64,000 bases of DNA from contig NZ_MLJO01000003.1 of NCBI RefSeq assembly GCF_001956915.1, forward strand, positions 1-64,000, given 5' to 3'. Shown piece after piece: positions 32,393-42,281 of the stretch. A model generated the notes under the pieces. The model saw only the letters and a list, made by a program, of their open reading frames with translations, was not told the origin of the DNA and searched no databases. How positions within the stretch are numbered: position 1 is the stretch's first letter; each line of letters begins with the position of its first letter. The translations under genes were made by a program, and so were the position numbers. The stretch is from Intrasporangium flavum (lineage in GTDB: Bacteria; Actinomycetota; Actinomycetes; Actinomycetales; Dermatophilaceae).

Positions 32393-33570
32393 GCGGGCTG
32401 CTCCTGGTTCGGGGCGGTGCTCGTGGTGGTCAGGTGGGTCGGGGCGAGGCGGGCGAAGGCGTCGAGGAACGCGGTGGTCTCGTCGGGGTCGCCGGCCGTG
32501 ACGCGCAGGTGGTGGGGGATGCCGACGTCGCGGACGAGGACGCCGGCCTCGAGCAGCGCCTGCCACGTGGCCCTCTCGTCGGCCAGGCCCCCGAAGAGGA
32601 CGAAGTTGCTGTCGCTGGCCACCGGCGTCGCGCCGAGCTCGGTGAGCCGGTCGACGATGCGGTCGCGCTGGTGCTTGATGACCTCGACGGTTCCGAGCAT
32701 GACGTCGGCGTGCTCGAGGGCGACGCGCGCGATCGTCTGGGTCGGCGTGGACAGGTGGTAGGGCAGCCGCACCAGCCGCAGCGCGTCGACGACCTCGGGG
32801 GCCGCGACGAGGTAGCCGAGGCGGCCGCCGGCGAACGCGAAGGCCTTGCTCATGGTGCGCGTGACGACCAGACGCGGGTGGTCGGCCAAGAGCGTCAGCG
32901 CGGATCGCGTTCCGGGACGGGCGAACTCGGCGTAGGCCTCGTCGACGACGACGATCGCGTCGGGAGCGGCGTCGAGCACGGCACCGATGACCTCGAAGGG
33001 CAGCGCCGTGCCGGTCGGGTTGTTCGGCGAGCAGAGGAAGACCACCGACGGGTGATGCCGCCGGGCCTGCTCGGCGGCCGACTCGGGGGTGAGGTCGAAG
33101 GTGCCGGTGCCGCGCAGGCCGTCGACCCACGTGGAGCCGAGGGTCTCGCTGATGATCGGGTGCATCGAGTAGCTCGGCGTGAACCCGAGCGCCACGCGGC
33201 CGGGCCCTCCGAAGGCCTGCACGACGTGCGAGAGCACCTCGTTGGACCCGTTGCCCGCCCAGACCTGCTCGGGCGTGACCGTGACCCCGGACTGCTTCTG
33301 CAGGTAGGCGGTCAGCGCCTTGCGCAGGTCGGTGAAGTCGCGGTCGGGGTAGCGGTTGAGGTCGCGGACGTCGGCCGCGAGCGCCGCGACGATCGCCTCG
33401 ACGACGGCCTCGGGGACCGGGTAGGAGTTCTCGTTCGTGTTGAGCCGCACCGGCACGTCGAGCTGCGGCGCGCCGTAGGCCGTGCGCCCGCGCAGGTCGG
33501 GACGCAGCAGCCGGGCGACCTCCTCACCCGCTGCTGACGCGTCGGCGGCGGCCTGGGCGTCGTCGGTCAC
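32389..33570 (-). CDS. hisC: histidinol-phosphate aminotransferase
   Basis: PLP-dependent class I/II aminotransferase, 393 residues. Features: [13 protein letters not shown] (substrate loop), [31 protein letters not shown] and the PLP lysine in [17 protein letters not shown] (about 238). GTG at 33570 overlaps the hisD stop (GTGA). Confidence 0.96.
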   Translation of the reverse strand: MTDDAQAAADASAAGEEVARLLRPDLRGRTAYGAPQLDVPVRLNTNENSYPVPEAVVEAIVAALAADVRDLNRYPDRDFTDLRKALTAYLQKQSGVTVTPEQVWAGNGSNEVLSHVVQAFGGPGRVALGFTPSYSMHPIISETLGSTWVDGLRGTGTFDLTPESAAEQARRHHPSVVFLCSPNNPTGTALPFEVIGAVLDAAPDAIVVVDEAYAEFARPGTRSALTLLADHPRLVVTRTMSKAFAFAGGRLGYLVAAPEVVDALRLVRLPYHLSTPTQTIARVALEHADVMLGTVEVIKHQRDRIVDRLTELGATPVASDSNFVLFGGLADERATWQALLEAGVLVRDVGIPHHLRVTAGDPDETTAFLDAFARLAPTHLTTTSTAPNQEQPA

Positions 33571-34919
33571 CGGGGAACCTCGTCGCCGAACCGGGCGGTG
33601 ACGGCCTCTCCGTGCGCCGGCAGGTCCTCGGCCTGGGCGAGCGTCACGACGTGGGCCGCGATGCCGCGCAGGGCTGCCTCGTCGTAGTCGACGACGTGGA
33701 TGCCACGCAGGAACGACTGCACGGACAGGCCGCTCGAGTGCGTGGCGCAGCCCGCCGTGGGCAGCACGTGGTTGGACCCGGCGGCGTAGTCGCCGAGGCT
33801 GACCGGCGCCCACGGACCGACGAACACCGCACCGGCGTTGCGCACCCGCGCGGCGACCGCCGACGCGTCGCGCGTCTGGATCTCGAGGTGCTCGGCGGCG
33901 TAGGCGTTGACGACGTCGAGACCGGCGTCGACGTCGTCGACGAGGACGATCCGCGACTGGGTGCCCTCGAGCGCCTCGGTGACGCGCTCGGCGTGCTTCG
34001 TGGCGGGCACGCGGCGCGTGAGCGCGGCACGGGTGGCCTCGGCGAGTTGCTCGCTGTCGGTGACGAGCACCGACGCGGCGAGCGGGTCGTGCTCGGCCTG
34101 GCTGACGAGGTCGGCGGCGACGTGCTCGGGGTCGGCGGAGTCGTCGGCGAGCACGGCGATCTCGGTGGGTCCGGCCTCGGCGTCGATGCCGATGAGCCCC
34201 TTGAGGAGGCGCTTGGCCGCGACGACCCAGATGTTGCCGGGGCCGGTGACCATCGACACCGGGTCGCACGTGACGGTGCCACCCTCGGGCGTCTCCTCGA
34301 CGAAGCCGTAGGCGAACATCGCGACGGCCTGGGCGCCGCCGACGGCGTAGACCTCCTCGACGCCGAGCAGGGCGCACGTCGCGAGGATCGTGGGGTTCGG
34401 GTAGCCGGCGAACTCGCCGGTGTTCTCGCGCTGCGGCGGGGACGCGACGGCGAGCGAGCCGACGCCGGCCAGCTGCGCGGGCACGACGTTCATGACGACG
34501 CTGCTCGGGTAGACCGCGAGGCCACCGGGCACGTAGAGACCGACGCGGTCGACCGGCACCCAGCGCTCGGTGACGGTGCCGCCGGGCACGACGCGCGTCG
34601 TCGTGTCGGTGCGGCGCTGGTCGGCGTGGACGACGCGGGCGCGCCGGATCGACTCCTCGAGCGCCGCGCGCAGGTCGGGCTCGAGGCCGTCGAGGGCGGC
34701 CCGGAGCACGGCGGTCGGCACCCGCAGGTGCGTCGGGCGGACGCCGTCGAACCGCTCACCCAGGTCGCGCAGGGCCGCGGCGCCCCGATGCTCGACGTCC
34801 TCGCAGATCGGCCGCACCTGCTCGAGGGCGGCCGAGACGTCGAACTCGGCTCGGGGAAGGGCGCCGCGCAGGAAGCGCACGTCGAGGGTGCGTCCGCGCA
34901 GGTCGAGGGTGGACATCAT
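33567..34919 (-). CDS. hisD: histidinol dehydrogenase
   Basis: Final two oxidations of histidine synthesis, NAD- and zinc-dependent. 450 residues. [50 protein letters not shown] and AAEHLEIQT are family signatures (given in parts). Tandem ATG codons at 34919 and 34916; no ribosome binding site, and a TAGACT -10 lies 8 bases upstream, so the first his gene is probably translated from a leaderless transcript. Confidence 0.96.
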   Translation of the reverse strand: MMSTLDLRGRTLDVRFLRGALPRAEFDVSAALEQVRPICEDVEHRGAAALRDLGERFDGVRPTHLRVPTAVLRAALDGLEPDLRAALEESIRRARVVHADQRRTDTTTRVVPGGTVTERWVPVDRVGLYVPGGLAVYPSSVVMNVVPAQLAGVGSLAVASPPQRENTGEFAGYPNPTILATCALLGVEEVYAVGGAQAVAMFAYGFVEETPEGGTVTCDPVSMVTGPGNIWVVAAKRLLKGLIGIDAEAGPTEIAVLADDSADPEHVAADLVSQAEHDPLAASVLVTDSEQLAEATRAALTRRVPATKHAERVTEALEGTQSRIVLVDDVDAGLDVVNAYAAEHLEIQTRDASAVAARVRNAGAVFVGPWAPVSLGDYAAGSNHVLPTAGCATHSSGLSVQSFLRGIHVVDYDEAALRGIAAHVVTLAQAEDLPAHGEAVTARFGDEVPR

Positions 34920-34927
34920 GGGTCACC

Positions 34928-34933
34928 AGTCTA
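34928..34933 (-). promoter_or_regulatory. -10 element, leaderless his operon transcript
   Basis: Minus-strand TAGACT, then 8 bases, then ATGATG of hisD. No -35 hexamer is evident. Confidence 0.5.
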
Positions 34934-35223
34934 GGAGGCGCGTTCACGTGCCCCTGCAGCGTCTCAGCGTGCGGGTGGCAGGCCGCGCCGGCGTCCGGCG
35001 CGGCTGTCCAATCCTGAACCGCCGCTGACCAAGGCCAGACCGCCGCCAGACCCGCGGCCCACCGGGGCTCCGCCACGCTCGGAGCGGTCCCGGCCGGGTG
35101 CCCACGACCTCCTGGTCAGCTCTTCCTCCGAGTCGTCCACGCGAGCATCCGGCCGGGCCGCGACCCACCCCGTTCGCACCCTCCACCGCTGTCCCACGCC
35201 CTCCCACCCCCAGAGGAGTACCC
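34934..35223. other. divergent intergenic region, hisD / secreted nuclease
   Basis: About 300 bases between hisD and the endonuclease gene. It holds the hisD -10 at its left edge and GAGGAG 7 bases before the nuclease GTG at its right edge. I see no convincing promoter for the nuclease, no repeat and no supported small gene; open frames across it are compositional. Confidence 0.4.
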
Positions 35224-36486
35224 GTGCCCGTCGTTCTCAGCAGGCGCCGGATCGGCGCCGTCCTGCTCGGCCTGTCCGTCGGCGTCGTCCCGCCCTCCCT
35301 CGCACTCACGGCCGCCTCGAGCGCGTCCGGGGCCCCCGCGTCGGGGACGCCGCGCGTCGTCGCCGCGCCCGCCTCGGCCGGCCTCGCCGCGGCCGCACCG
35401 CTCACCGTCTCGCAGGCCGTCTCGACGCAGGACGGACGCTCGGCGACCGTCCGCGGCTTCGTCGTGGGCCAGCCGACCGCGACGAGCACCGTCGTGCGCT
35501 CCGGCTTCCCCAACGACTACGCGCTGGCGATCGCCGACAGCGCCTCGGAGACCGGCACGAGCCGGATGCTCTACGTGCAGATCCCCTCGTCGTTCCGGTC
35601 CCAGTGGGGCCTGCAGACCAACCCATCGCTCATGGGGAAGCAGATCGACGTCACCGGCGCGCTCGCGGCCTACTTCTCGCACCCCGGGATGACCGGCACG
35701 ACGGCATTCGCCTTCAGCGGCAGCTCGACGACGACGCCCCCGCCGACGACGACCACGACCTCCCCCAGCCCCACCGGCACGACGGGCCCGTACGACTCGA
35801 CGTACTACGCGTCGGCGATCGGCAAGACCGGCTCGGCACTGCACACCGAGCTGCACCGGATCATCTCCAGCGGCGTGACGACCCTGACCTACGACCAGGT
35901 GTGGACGGCGCTCAAGGACACCGACCAGGACCCGAACAACGCCAACAACGTCGTCGAGGTCTACTCGGGACGCTCGATCGCCAAGACCGACAACGGCGGC
36001 GGCGTCGACCAGTGGAACCGTGAGCACGTCTGGGCCAAGAGCCACGGCGACTTCGGCACGGTCAACGGCCCCGGCACCGACGTGCACCACCTGCGCCCGG
36101 AGGACGTCACGGTCAACAGCACCCGCGGCAACCTCGACTTCGACAACGGCGGCTCACCGGTGGCCCAGTGCACCGGCTGCCTCAGCGACGGCGACTCGTT
36201 CCAGCCGCGCGACGCGGTCAAGGGCGACGTGGCCCGGATGATCCTCTACATGGCGGTCCGCTGGGACGGCGGCGACGGCTTCGCCGACCTCGAGCCCAAC
36301 GACCTCGTGGGCAACGGCACAGCCCCGGCCATCGGACGCCTGTCGGTGCTCAAGCAGTGGAACCTGCAGGACCCGCCCGACGCCTTCGAGAAGCGCCGCA
36401 ACCAGGTCATCTACGACACCTGGCAGCACAACCGGAACCCCTTCATCGACCACCCGGAGTGGGTCACCGCGATCTGGGGCTCCTGA
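35224..36486 (+). CDS. secreted endonuclease I-type nuclease with OB-fold domain
   Basis: A 420-residue exported protein. A signal peptide (about 1-35: SRRRIGAVLLGLSVGVVPPSLALTA in parts) precedes a domain resembling the YhcR OB-fold (about 60-150, VSTQDGRSATVRGFVVG). A Thr/Ser/Pro linker (about 165-185) follows, then an EndA/NucM endonuclease I domain with the beta-beta-alpha-metal motif: WNREHVWAKSHGDF, DVHHLRPED, NSTRGNLDFDNGG. GTG at 35224 is preceded by GAGGAG. It should degrade extracellular DNA. Confidence 0.88.
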   Translation: MPVVLSRRRIGAVLLGLSVGVVPPSLALTAASSASGAPASGTPRVVAAPASAGLAAAAPLTVSQAVSTQDGRSATVRGFVVGQPTATSTVVRSGFPNDYALAIADSASETGTSRMLYVQIPSSFRSQWGLQTNPSLMGKQIDVTGALAAYFSHPGMTGTTAFAFSGSSTTTPPPTTTTTSPSPTGTTGPYDSTYYASAIGKTGSALHTELHRIISSGVTTLTYDQVWTALKDTDQDPNNANNVVEVYSGRSIAKTDNGGGVDQWNREHVWAKSHGDFGTVNGPGTDVHHLRPEDVTVNSTRGNLDFDNGGSPVAQCTGCLSDGDSFQPRDAVKGDVARMILYMAVRWDGGDGFADLEPNDLVGNGTAPAIGRLSVLKQWNLQDPPDAFEKRRNQVIYDTWQHNRNPFIDHPEWVTAIWGS

Positions 36487-36498
36487 GCCTCGAGGGCG

Positions 36499-36536
36499 CG
36501 GCCGTGCTCACGACGTCTGGTCGATGAGCACGGCCG
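36499..36536. terminator. hairpin shared by nuclease and oligopeptidase 3' ends
   Basis: CGGCCGTGCTC (36499-36509) pairs perfectly with GAGCACGGCCG (36526-36536). The right arm consists of the last coding codons of the minus-strand oligopeptidase gene, whose stop is at 36508. It could terminate the plus-strand nuclease transcript. Confidence 0.5.
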
Positions 36537-38616
36537 TCTCCCAGGCCCACTGGCGCCACGTGTCGTAGCGGCCGGAGCGGCCCCCGTGGCCGGCGACCAT
36601 CTCGGTGCGGAAGAGGACCTGCGGGGCCGCGGTGCCGGAGGGCAGCCGGGCGTCGGCGTGCCGGATGGCGGCGACCCACTTGGCCGGCTCGGTGACGTAG
36701 ACGCGGGTGTCGTTGAGGCTTGTGGTGACGAGCAGGCTCGGGTGTGCACCGGGCCGGACGTTCTCGTACGGCGTGTAGCCCTTCATGAGGGCGTACGCGG
36801 CAGGGTCCTCGAGCGGGTTGCCCCACTCCTCCCACTCGACGACGGTCAGCGGCAGGCTCGGGTCGAGGACCGTGGTCAGCGCGTCGACGAACGGCACCTG
36901 CGCGTGGACGAACCGGAAGCGCTCCGGCGCCTGGTTCACGACGGCGCCGATCAGCAGCCCTCCGGCCGAACCACCCTCTGCCGCAAGCCGGTCGGGCGCC
37001 ACGATCCCGGACTCGACGAGGTGGTCGGCGCACGCGACGAAGTCGGTGAACGTGTTCGGCTTGGCCTCGAGCTTGCCGTCGTCGTACCAGGACCGCCCCA
37101 TCTCCGAGCCGCCCCGCACGTGCGCGACGGCGAAGACCCAGCCGCGGTCGAGCAGCGACAGGCGCAGCACCGAGAACCACGGGTCGCTCGGGATGCCGTA
37201 GGCGCCGTAGGCGTGGAGCAGGCCGGGCGCCGTGCCGTCGGCCGCGACGTCGTGGCGGTGCACGACCGAGATCGGCACGCGCGTGCCGTCGGGGGCCGTG
37301 GCCCACTCCCGACGCTGCCGGTACCGCGTCAGGTCGACGTCGCCGCGCACGTGCTGCTGCTTGAGCAGGGTGAAGCGTCGGGTGCGCACGTCGTAGTCCT
37401 CGACCGTGCGCGGCGTGACGAGCGACTCGTGCACGACCTGCAGGGTCGGCGTGGCCGACTCGGGGTTGGCCCCGACGACGAGCGTGCCGATCGGCTCCCC
37501 GACCGCGATGTCGTGCGCCTCGCCGAGGCCGTTGGGGGCGTCGGGGTCGCGCAGCACGACGCGCACGCCGGTGCCGCCCTCGCGGCGCAGCGACACGGCG
37601 ATGAAGTCGTCGAATCCCTCCGCGCCCGTGACGTACTCGTCCTCCGTCGTGAGGTCTAGCGGCACCCACTCGTCGGCTGACGCACACGTGACCGGCGCGA
37701 CCGCCAGCTCGAAGTTGACGCGTCGGGCGTTGTGCACGACGAGCAGCTGCTCGCCCCACGGCTCGACGTCGTACTCGACGCCGTGGCGCCGCTCGGCGAC
37801 GACCCGCGGTTCGTCGAGGGGGCTCGCGGCGTCGAGCAGACGGAACTCGCTCGTCGTCTTGGAGCCGATGGCGATGATGACCCACCGGTCGTCACGCGAG
37901 GCGCCGACGCCGATGTAGAAGTGCTCGTCGGTCTCCTCGTGCACGAGCACGTCACCGGCGGCGTCGGTGCCGACCTCGTGGCGCCACACCTGGTGGGGGC
38001 GCCACGCGTCGTCGACCCGCGTGTAGAACAGGTAGCGGCCGTCGAGCGACCACGCGAGCGAGCCACCCGTCTGCCGGACGGCCTCGTCGAGCAGCGTGCC
38101 GTCCTCGATGCGCCGCACCCGCACGTCGTAGCGCTCGTCACCGGCGAGGTCGACGGCCCACGCGAGCAGGTCGCCCGCGGGTGACACCTCGCTGGCGCCG
38201 ACGCCGTAGAACTCGTGACCCCGCGCCTCCGCGTTGCCGTCGAGCAGCACCTGCTCCCCCGCCGGCGGCGCGCCGTGGTCGAGGGCGGGTCGCTGCGGGT
38301 GGTCGGCCACCGCGACCCGGGCGTCGACGGCGTACTGCTCGCCCTCGATGGTGCGCGAGTAGTACCACCAGCGGTCGTGCCTCACCGGCACCGACAGGTC
38401 GGTCTCCTCGATGCGCGAGCGGAACTCCTCGAACACCTGGTCGGCGAGCGGCCGCAGGTGCTCGGTGCGCGCGGTGGCCCAGGCGTTCTCGGCGACGAGC
38501 AGCTCGCGCAGCTCGTCGCCGTCGCGGTCGGCCATCCAGGCGTAGGGGTCCTCGAAGGTGTCACCGTGGTGGACGCGGGCCACCGGGTCGCGCCGGGCGG
38601 TCGGAGGGTGCTGCAT
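36508..38616 (-). CDS. ptrB: oligopeptidase B (S9 prolyl oligopeptidase family)
   Basis: A 702-residue cytoplasmic serine peptidase that cleaves short peptides after basic residues. The N-terminal two thirds form a beta-propeller gate (about 60-400). The C-terminal alpha/beta-hydrolase domain has the nucleophile in AAEGGSAGGLL (about 555), the aspartate region VPFVDALTTVLD, and the histidine in VAGHGGRSGR (about 680). ATG at 38616 lies 7 bases after a TAGACT -10, again suggesting a leaderless transcript. Confidence 0.92.
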   Translation of the reverse strand: MQHPPTARRDPVARVHHGDTFEDPYAWMADRDGDELRELLVAENAWATARTEHLRPLADQVFEEFRSRIEETDLSVPVRHDRWWYYSRTIEGEQYAVDARVAVADHPQRPALDHGAPPAGEQVLLDGNAEARGHEFYGVGASEVSPAGDLLAWAVDLAGDERYDVRVRRIEDGTLLDEAVRQTGGSLAWSLDGRYLFYTRVDDAWRPHQVWRHEVGTDAAGDVLVHEETDEHFYIGVGASRDDRWVIIAIGSKTTSEFRLLDAASPLDEPRVVAERRHGVEYDVEPWGEQLLVVHNARRVNFELAVAPVTCASADEWVPLDLTTEDEYVTGAEGFDDFIAVSLRREGGTGVRVVLRDPDAPNGLGEAHDIAVGEPIGTLVVGANPESATPTLQVVHESLVTPRTVEDYDVRTRRFTLLKQQHVRGDVDLTRYRQRREWATAPDGTRVPISVVHRHDVAADGTAPGLLHAYGAYGIPSDPWFSVLRLSLLDRGWVFAVAHVRGGSEMGRSWYDDGKLEAKPNTFTDFVACADHLVESGIVAPDRLAAEGGSAGGLLIGAVVNQAPERFRFVHAQVPFVDALTTVLDPSLPLTVVEWEEWGNPLEDPAAYALMKGYTPYENVRPGAHPSLLVTTSLNDTRVYVTEPAKWVAAIRHADARLPSGTAAPQVLFRTEMVAGHGGRSGRYDTWRQWAWETAVLIDQTS

Positions 38617-38623
38617 TCCGCGC

Positions 38624-38629
38624 AGTCTA
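38624..38629 (-). promoter_or_regulatory. -10 element, leaderless ptrB transcript
   Basis: Minus-strand TAGACT, 7 bases, then the ptrB ATG. It sits between ptrB and the terminator of the upstream nuclease gene, leaving no room for a long leader. Confidence 0.5.
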
Positions 38630-38641
38630 CGGGCGCACGCG

Positions 38642-38676
38642 CGAGCGCCCCGGAGCCGTATGCTCCGGGGCGCTCG
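38642..38676 (-). terminator. terminator of the large secreted nuclease gene
   Basis: A perfect 14-base stem, CGAGCGCCCCGGAG (38642-38655) with its complement at 38663-38676, and a 7-base loop, 28 bases after the nuclease stop. No U-tract follows. Confidence 0.65.
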
Positions 38677-38703
38677 TGTCGGGTGCCGGTGATCCGGCGC
38701 TGG

Positions 38704-41700
38704 TCAGTGGACCTTGACCTGGCCCTGGACCCGCTGGGTGCCGCTGTCGTAGACGACCGCGCCGGACGCGTCACGCACGACGACGCGCAGCGTGTCGGTC
38801 GCGGCGTCGGTGGCCGTCACCTCGAAGCGGTAGCCGGACGCGCCGCCGACGGTGGCCGGACCCGCGAGGCGGGCGGTGTCACCGGTGACGACGAGCCAGT
38901 CGAGGCGCGTCGAGGCGAGCGCCAGCCCGGGCGTCGCCAGGGTGAACGAGCCGTCGGGACGGCTCGCGCCCGTGGCGTACTTCGCCGAGACGGCGAACTG
39001 CGCCTTGCCGGTGGCCGACGGGTCGCCGGCCACGGCCCCCTTGGGCGAGGTGAACCAGCCGCTGCCCGTGAGGAACCCGGCCGCACGGTCGTACACGACG
39101 ACGGTCGTCGTGCCGGTGGCGCTGTGGCCCCACTCGTCTCGGACCGTGACCGTGACGGTGTAGACGCCGGCCGCCGTGTACACGTGGTCGCCGGAGACGC
39201 TGCCGCCGCTGACCGTGCCGGCCGTCGTCGAGCCGTCGCCCCACGCGATGGTGGCCGTGTGGGTGTCGAGGGCGTCGGCGTCGGTGAACGAGGCCGAGAC
39301 AGCCGCCATGGCACCGACCGAGGTGGCCTCGGACGGGCCGGTCACCGACGTCACGACGGGGGCCGCGTTGGTCAGGTCGAGGCCGACGACGACCGGGTCG
39401 TGGTCGGAGATGCGGAACTGGTCCGGGCTGTAGAGGCTCGTGACCTGGTTCGCCGACTTGAACTCGGTGTTGTAGTCGAGCACCGACGGCTCGTCGGCGT
39501 TGACGTGCCAGTCGCCGACGCCGGTGACCTGGCGGCCGAGCGAGGCCGAGCCGAGCGCGTGGTCGAGGTAGCCCCACTGGCCGTCGAAGACGTAGGAGTA
39601 GGCCTCGGCGCCGTTGCGGGCCGCGATGAGGTTGGTGAACCCCTTGCTCTCGAACATCGCGATCGGGTCCTCCTTGGCGTAGGAGTTCATGTCGCCGAGG
39701 AGCAGCACGTCGTCGTCACCGGTGCGGGTCGGGTCGGTCGCGAGCCAGTCGGACAGCAGCTGCGCCGCCTTGGTGCGCACGGCGGCGCAGTTGCCCTGGC
39801 CGTCGCCCGTGTCGGGGCTGTCGCACGCGGAGCCCTTCGACTTCAGGTGGTTCGCGACGGCGACGAAGACGCCACCGGTGCCGTTGTCACGGAACGCCTG
39901 CGCGAGCGAGGGACGGTTGCGCGGAGCGCTGTCGCCACCCGTCACGAACGCGTCGGTGTTGAGCGCCGCCGTCGTGCCGACCGGCGTCACCGCCGCCGGC
40001 TTGTAGAGCATGCCGACCTTGATGGCGTCGGTGCCCATGGCGTCGACCTGACCGGTGCGGGCGTCGGCGTCGATGAACGCCCACGTGCCCGCGCCGTCCT
40101 TCTCGTTGAGCCGGTCGACGAGGAAGCGCTCGGCGCTGTCCGTGCCGTAGCCGTCGTTCTCCATCTCCATGAACGCGACGACGTCGGCGCCGGTGCCGCT
40201 CACCGCTGCGACCGTCTTGTGCCACTGGCGGTCGAACTCGGTGGCCGTGTTGGCGCCGCGGCAGTCCATGACCGCCCCGGCCGTGCCACCGCGGCAGTTG
40301 TTGCCCGTCGTGTCGAGGGTGTTGAAGAAGTTGAGCAGGTTCATGCCGACGACGCGGACGTGGCCGCCGACGGCGGGCGCCGTGGCCGGACGGGCGTTGA
40401 CCGCCTCGAAGCGGGCCTGCCCGCCGAGGGCGCCCACGGGCCGGATCCGGTAGGCGTTCGGGCTCGCGGCGTTGCCGCCCCACGTGTAGTTGAGCACGCC
40501 GGTCAGGTTCGTCACCGTGTCACCGCCGCGCAGCGTGTTGGCGGCCGTCAGCGGCTGCTCCCCACGGGCGAAGACGATCGGGTCGGGGTTCTGGGCCTGG
40601 GTGGCGTCGTCGAGGACGATCTTGCGCAGGTTGTTCTGCGCCTGCAGCGCCGCCGCGTCGGCGCCCGGGGCGACGACGTTGGTCGGCTGGGCGAGGCGCC
40701 CGTTCGCCGAGAGGGTGACCTGGCCGAAGCGGCCGAGCTGGAAGTGCTCGGTGACGCTCATCGGCTGGGGGACGCGGACGAGCATGCCCTCGTAGCGCTC
40801 GAGCGTCGTGTCGTCGGCGACGGGGAAGGCGACGTCGGTCGGGGTGACCGTCTGGTCGCTCGCACACACGGTGACGGTGCCGACGCTGATCTGCGACTGG
40901 CCCTGGTTCTCGGCGGCCGTGCCGGTGACGGTGACGAGGTCACCGAGCTTGACGGCGTTGGCGTTGCTGCCCTCGAAGACGAAGATGCCGTCGGAGGTGG
41001 CGGGGTCGCCGTCGCCGACGGGGTCCTGCAGGAAGAAGCCGCGCAGGTTCGGCGAGGCGCCCTCGTAGTCGCCCACGACGACGCCGCGGGTCGTGACGGT
41101 GCCGGTGCGCGCGACGGTCGCGCCACTGCCCTGGATCGCCGGGATCGGCGTGATCGGGGCCTCGCACGGGTTGGCCGCGGCGGTGGAGAAGCGGACGACC
41201 TTGTCGGCGGCCATCGTGTCGGGCGGGTCGACGGCGTCGACGTCCGAGACCGCGGCGGCGCTGACCGTCAGCGTGCAGGCGTCACCGGCCGCGAGCGGCG
41301 CGGTGGGCGTGAGCGTCCAGGCGGTCGGGCCACCGGTGACGGTCAGTGCGCGGGTGCCGCCGGTCGTGCAGACCAGGGAGAAGGCGCCGGCGCCGGCGGT
41401 GACCGGCTCCGAGAACGTCACCGACAGGGGCGCGGTGGGGGCGATGCCCGACGCGGCGTCGGCCGGCGTCGTGGCCGTGACCGTCGGGGCGGCGTCGGGG
41501 GCCGGGCCGCTGTCGACCGAGTGCGCGCCGAGCCCGTCGACGGTGTCGACGGCGTAGCCGTCCCACTCGACCGAGGGGTCGAACGCGTCGGACCCGTTGC
41601 CGTCGCCCACCTGGACCGAGGCCTTGCGGCGCAGCGTGTTGTCCATGGTGGAGGTGAGGCCGGTGCCCCACTCGGTGCCGGGGTCGAACCCGACCTGGCC

Positions 41701-42120
41701 GAGCACGTCGAGCACCGTGCTGCCCTTGCGCAGCACGACCGCGTCGTTGCCGTTCCAGTTCGCCGAACCGGACAGCTGGTCGGCCGCGGCCTTGATGGCA
41801 GCGTTGGCCGAGCTGTTGCCCAGCACGAAGACGTCGCCGTTCGCGACGGTGCCGGACAGCAGGATCTGCGAGCCGGTGGTCCCGCCGTTGGCGAAGACCT
41901 GGACGTTGTAGCCCCCGGCGGCGAGGTCGACGGGCGCCCCGGTGCCGTTGAAGATCTCGAGGGCCTTGTTGTTGCTCGTGCCCTCGACGTACTCGCTGAT
42001 GAACAGCTCGGTCGGGGCCGCCGACGCGCTCGGCGCGACGACGAACGGGACGACACCGACGGCGAGCGCGGTGGCGGTGGCCCCAGCGACCCGACGCACG
42101 GTCGGTCGTGATGACAGCAT
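38704..42120 (-). CDS. secreted ExeM/NucH-family endonuclease
   Basis: An 1138-residue exported protein. Domains in order: signal peptide (1-35, ending PSASA), lamin-tail domain (about 36-150, LFISEYVEGTSNNKALEIFNG in parts), Ig-like segment (about 180-280), OB-fold-like ExeM region (about 300-540), and endonuclease/exonuclease/phosphatase catalytic domain (about 560-880). The catalytic domain shows VAFMEMENDGYG, VANHLKSKGSACD, LLLGDMNSYAKEDP and ISDHDPVVVGL. A PKD domain (about 890-970) and a C-terminal domain follow. ATG at 42120 has GGGAGGAA upstream. It should degrade extracellular nucleic acid. Confidence 0.9.
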   Translation of the reverse strand: MLSSRPTVRRVAGATATALAVGVVPFVVAPSASAAPTELFISEYVEGTSNNKALEIFNGTGAPVDLAAGGYNVQVFANGGTTGSQILLSGTVANGDVFVLGNSSANAAIKAAADQLSGSANWNGNDAVVLRKGSTVLDVLGQVGFDPGTEWGTGLTSTMDNTLRRKASVQVGDGNGSDAFDPSVEWDGYAVDTVDGLGAHSVDSGPAPDAAPTVTATTPADAASGIAPTAPLSVTFSEPVTAGAGAFSLVCTTGGTRALTVTGGPTAWTLTPTAPLAAGDACTLTVSAAAVSDVDAVDPPDTMAADKVVRFSTAAANPCEAPITPIPAIQGSGATVARTGTVTTRGVVVGDYEGASPNLRGFFLQDPVGDGDPATSDGIFVFEGSNANAVKLGDLVTVTGTAAENQGQSQISVGTVTVCASDQTVTPTDVAFPVADDTTLERYEGMLVRVPQPMSVTEHFQLGRFGQVTLSANGRLAQPTNVVAPGADAAALQAQNNLRKIVLDDATQAQNPDPIVFARGEQPLTAANTLRGGDTVTNLTGVLNYTWGGNAASPNAYRIRPVGALGGQARFEAVNARPATAPAVGGHVRVVGMNLLNFFNTLDTTGNNCRGGTAGAVMDCRGANTATEFDRQWHKTVAAVSGTGADVVAFMEMENDGYGTDSAERFLVDRLNEKDGAGTWAFIDADARTGQVDAMGTDAIKVGMLYKPAAVTPVGTTAALNTDAFVTGGDSAPRNRPSLAQAFRDNGTGGVFVAVANHLKSKGSACDSPDTGDGQGNCAAVRTKAAQLLSDWLATDPTRTGDDDVLLLGDMNSYAKEDPIAMFESKGFTNLIAARNGAEAYSYVFDGQWGYLDHALGSASLGRQVTGVGDWHVNADEPSVLDYNTEFKSANQVTSLYSPDQFRISDHDPVVVGLDLTNAAPVVTSVTGPSEATSVGAMAAVSASFTDADALDTHTATIAWGDGSTTAGTVSGGSVSGDHVYTAAGVYTVTVTVRDEWGHSATGTTTVVVYDRAAGFLTGSGWFTSPKGAVAGDPSATGKAQFAVSAKYATGASRPDGSFTLATPGLALASTRLDWLVVTGDTARLAGPATVGGASGYRFEVTATDAATDTLRVVVRDASGAVVYDSGTQRVQGQVKVH

Positions 42121-42245
42121 GTGATTCCTCCCTGGGGACCGGCTCCTCCGCACGGTCCGGGGTCACCCTAGACCGGCCGGGGCCCTTCGGCGCGTCGAGC
42201 GAGGCGTCCGATTCGTGAACGTCGGGAGTCCGTTCGAGGGTGGCC

Positions 42246-42281
42246 GTTCGGGGGCCCGTTGAGGGGGCCGTTCAGGGGGCC
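42246..42281. repeat. 12-base tandem repeat
   Basis: Three near-identical units gttcgggggccc, gttgagggggcc and gttcagggggcc in the 151-base gap upstream of the large nuclease. The last unit runs into the 3' end of the pseudouridine synthase gene (stop at 42272). No function is evident. Confidence 0.6.

Noticed and set aside
34921-34950. GGTCACC and GTTCACG resembling Pho-box halves near the secreted nucleases
   Set aside because: They are isolated, 19 bases apart and not the 11-base direct repeats expected for PhoP; a similar GGTCACC near 42160 is also single.
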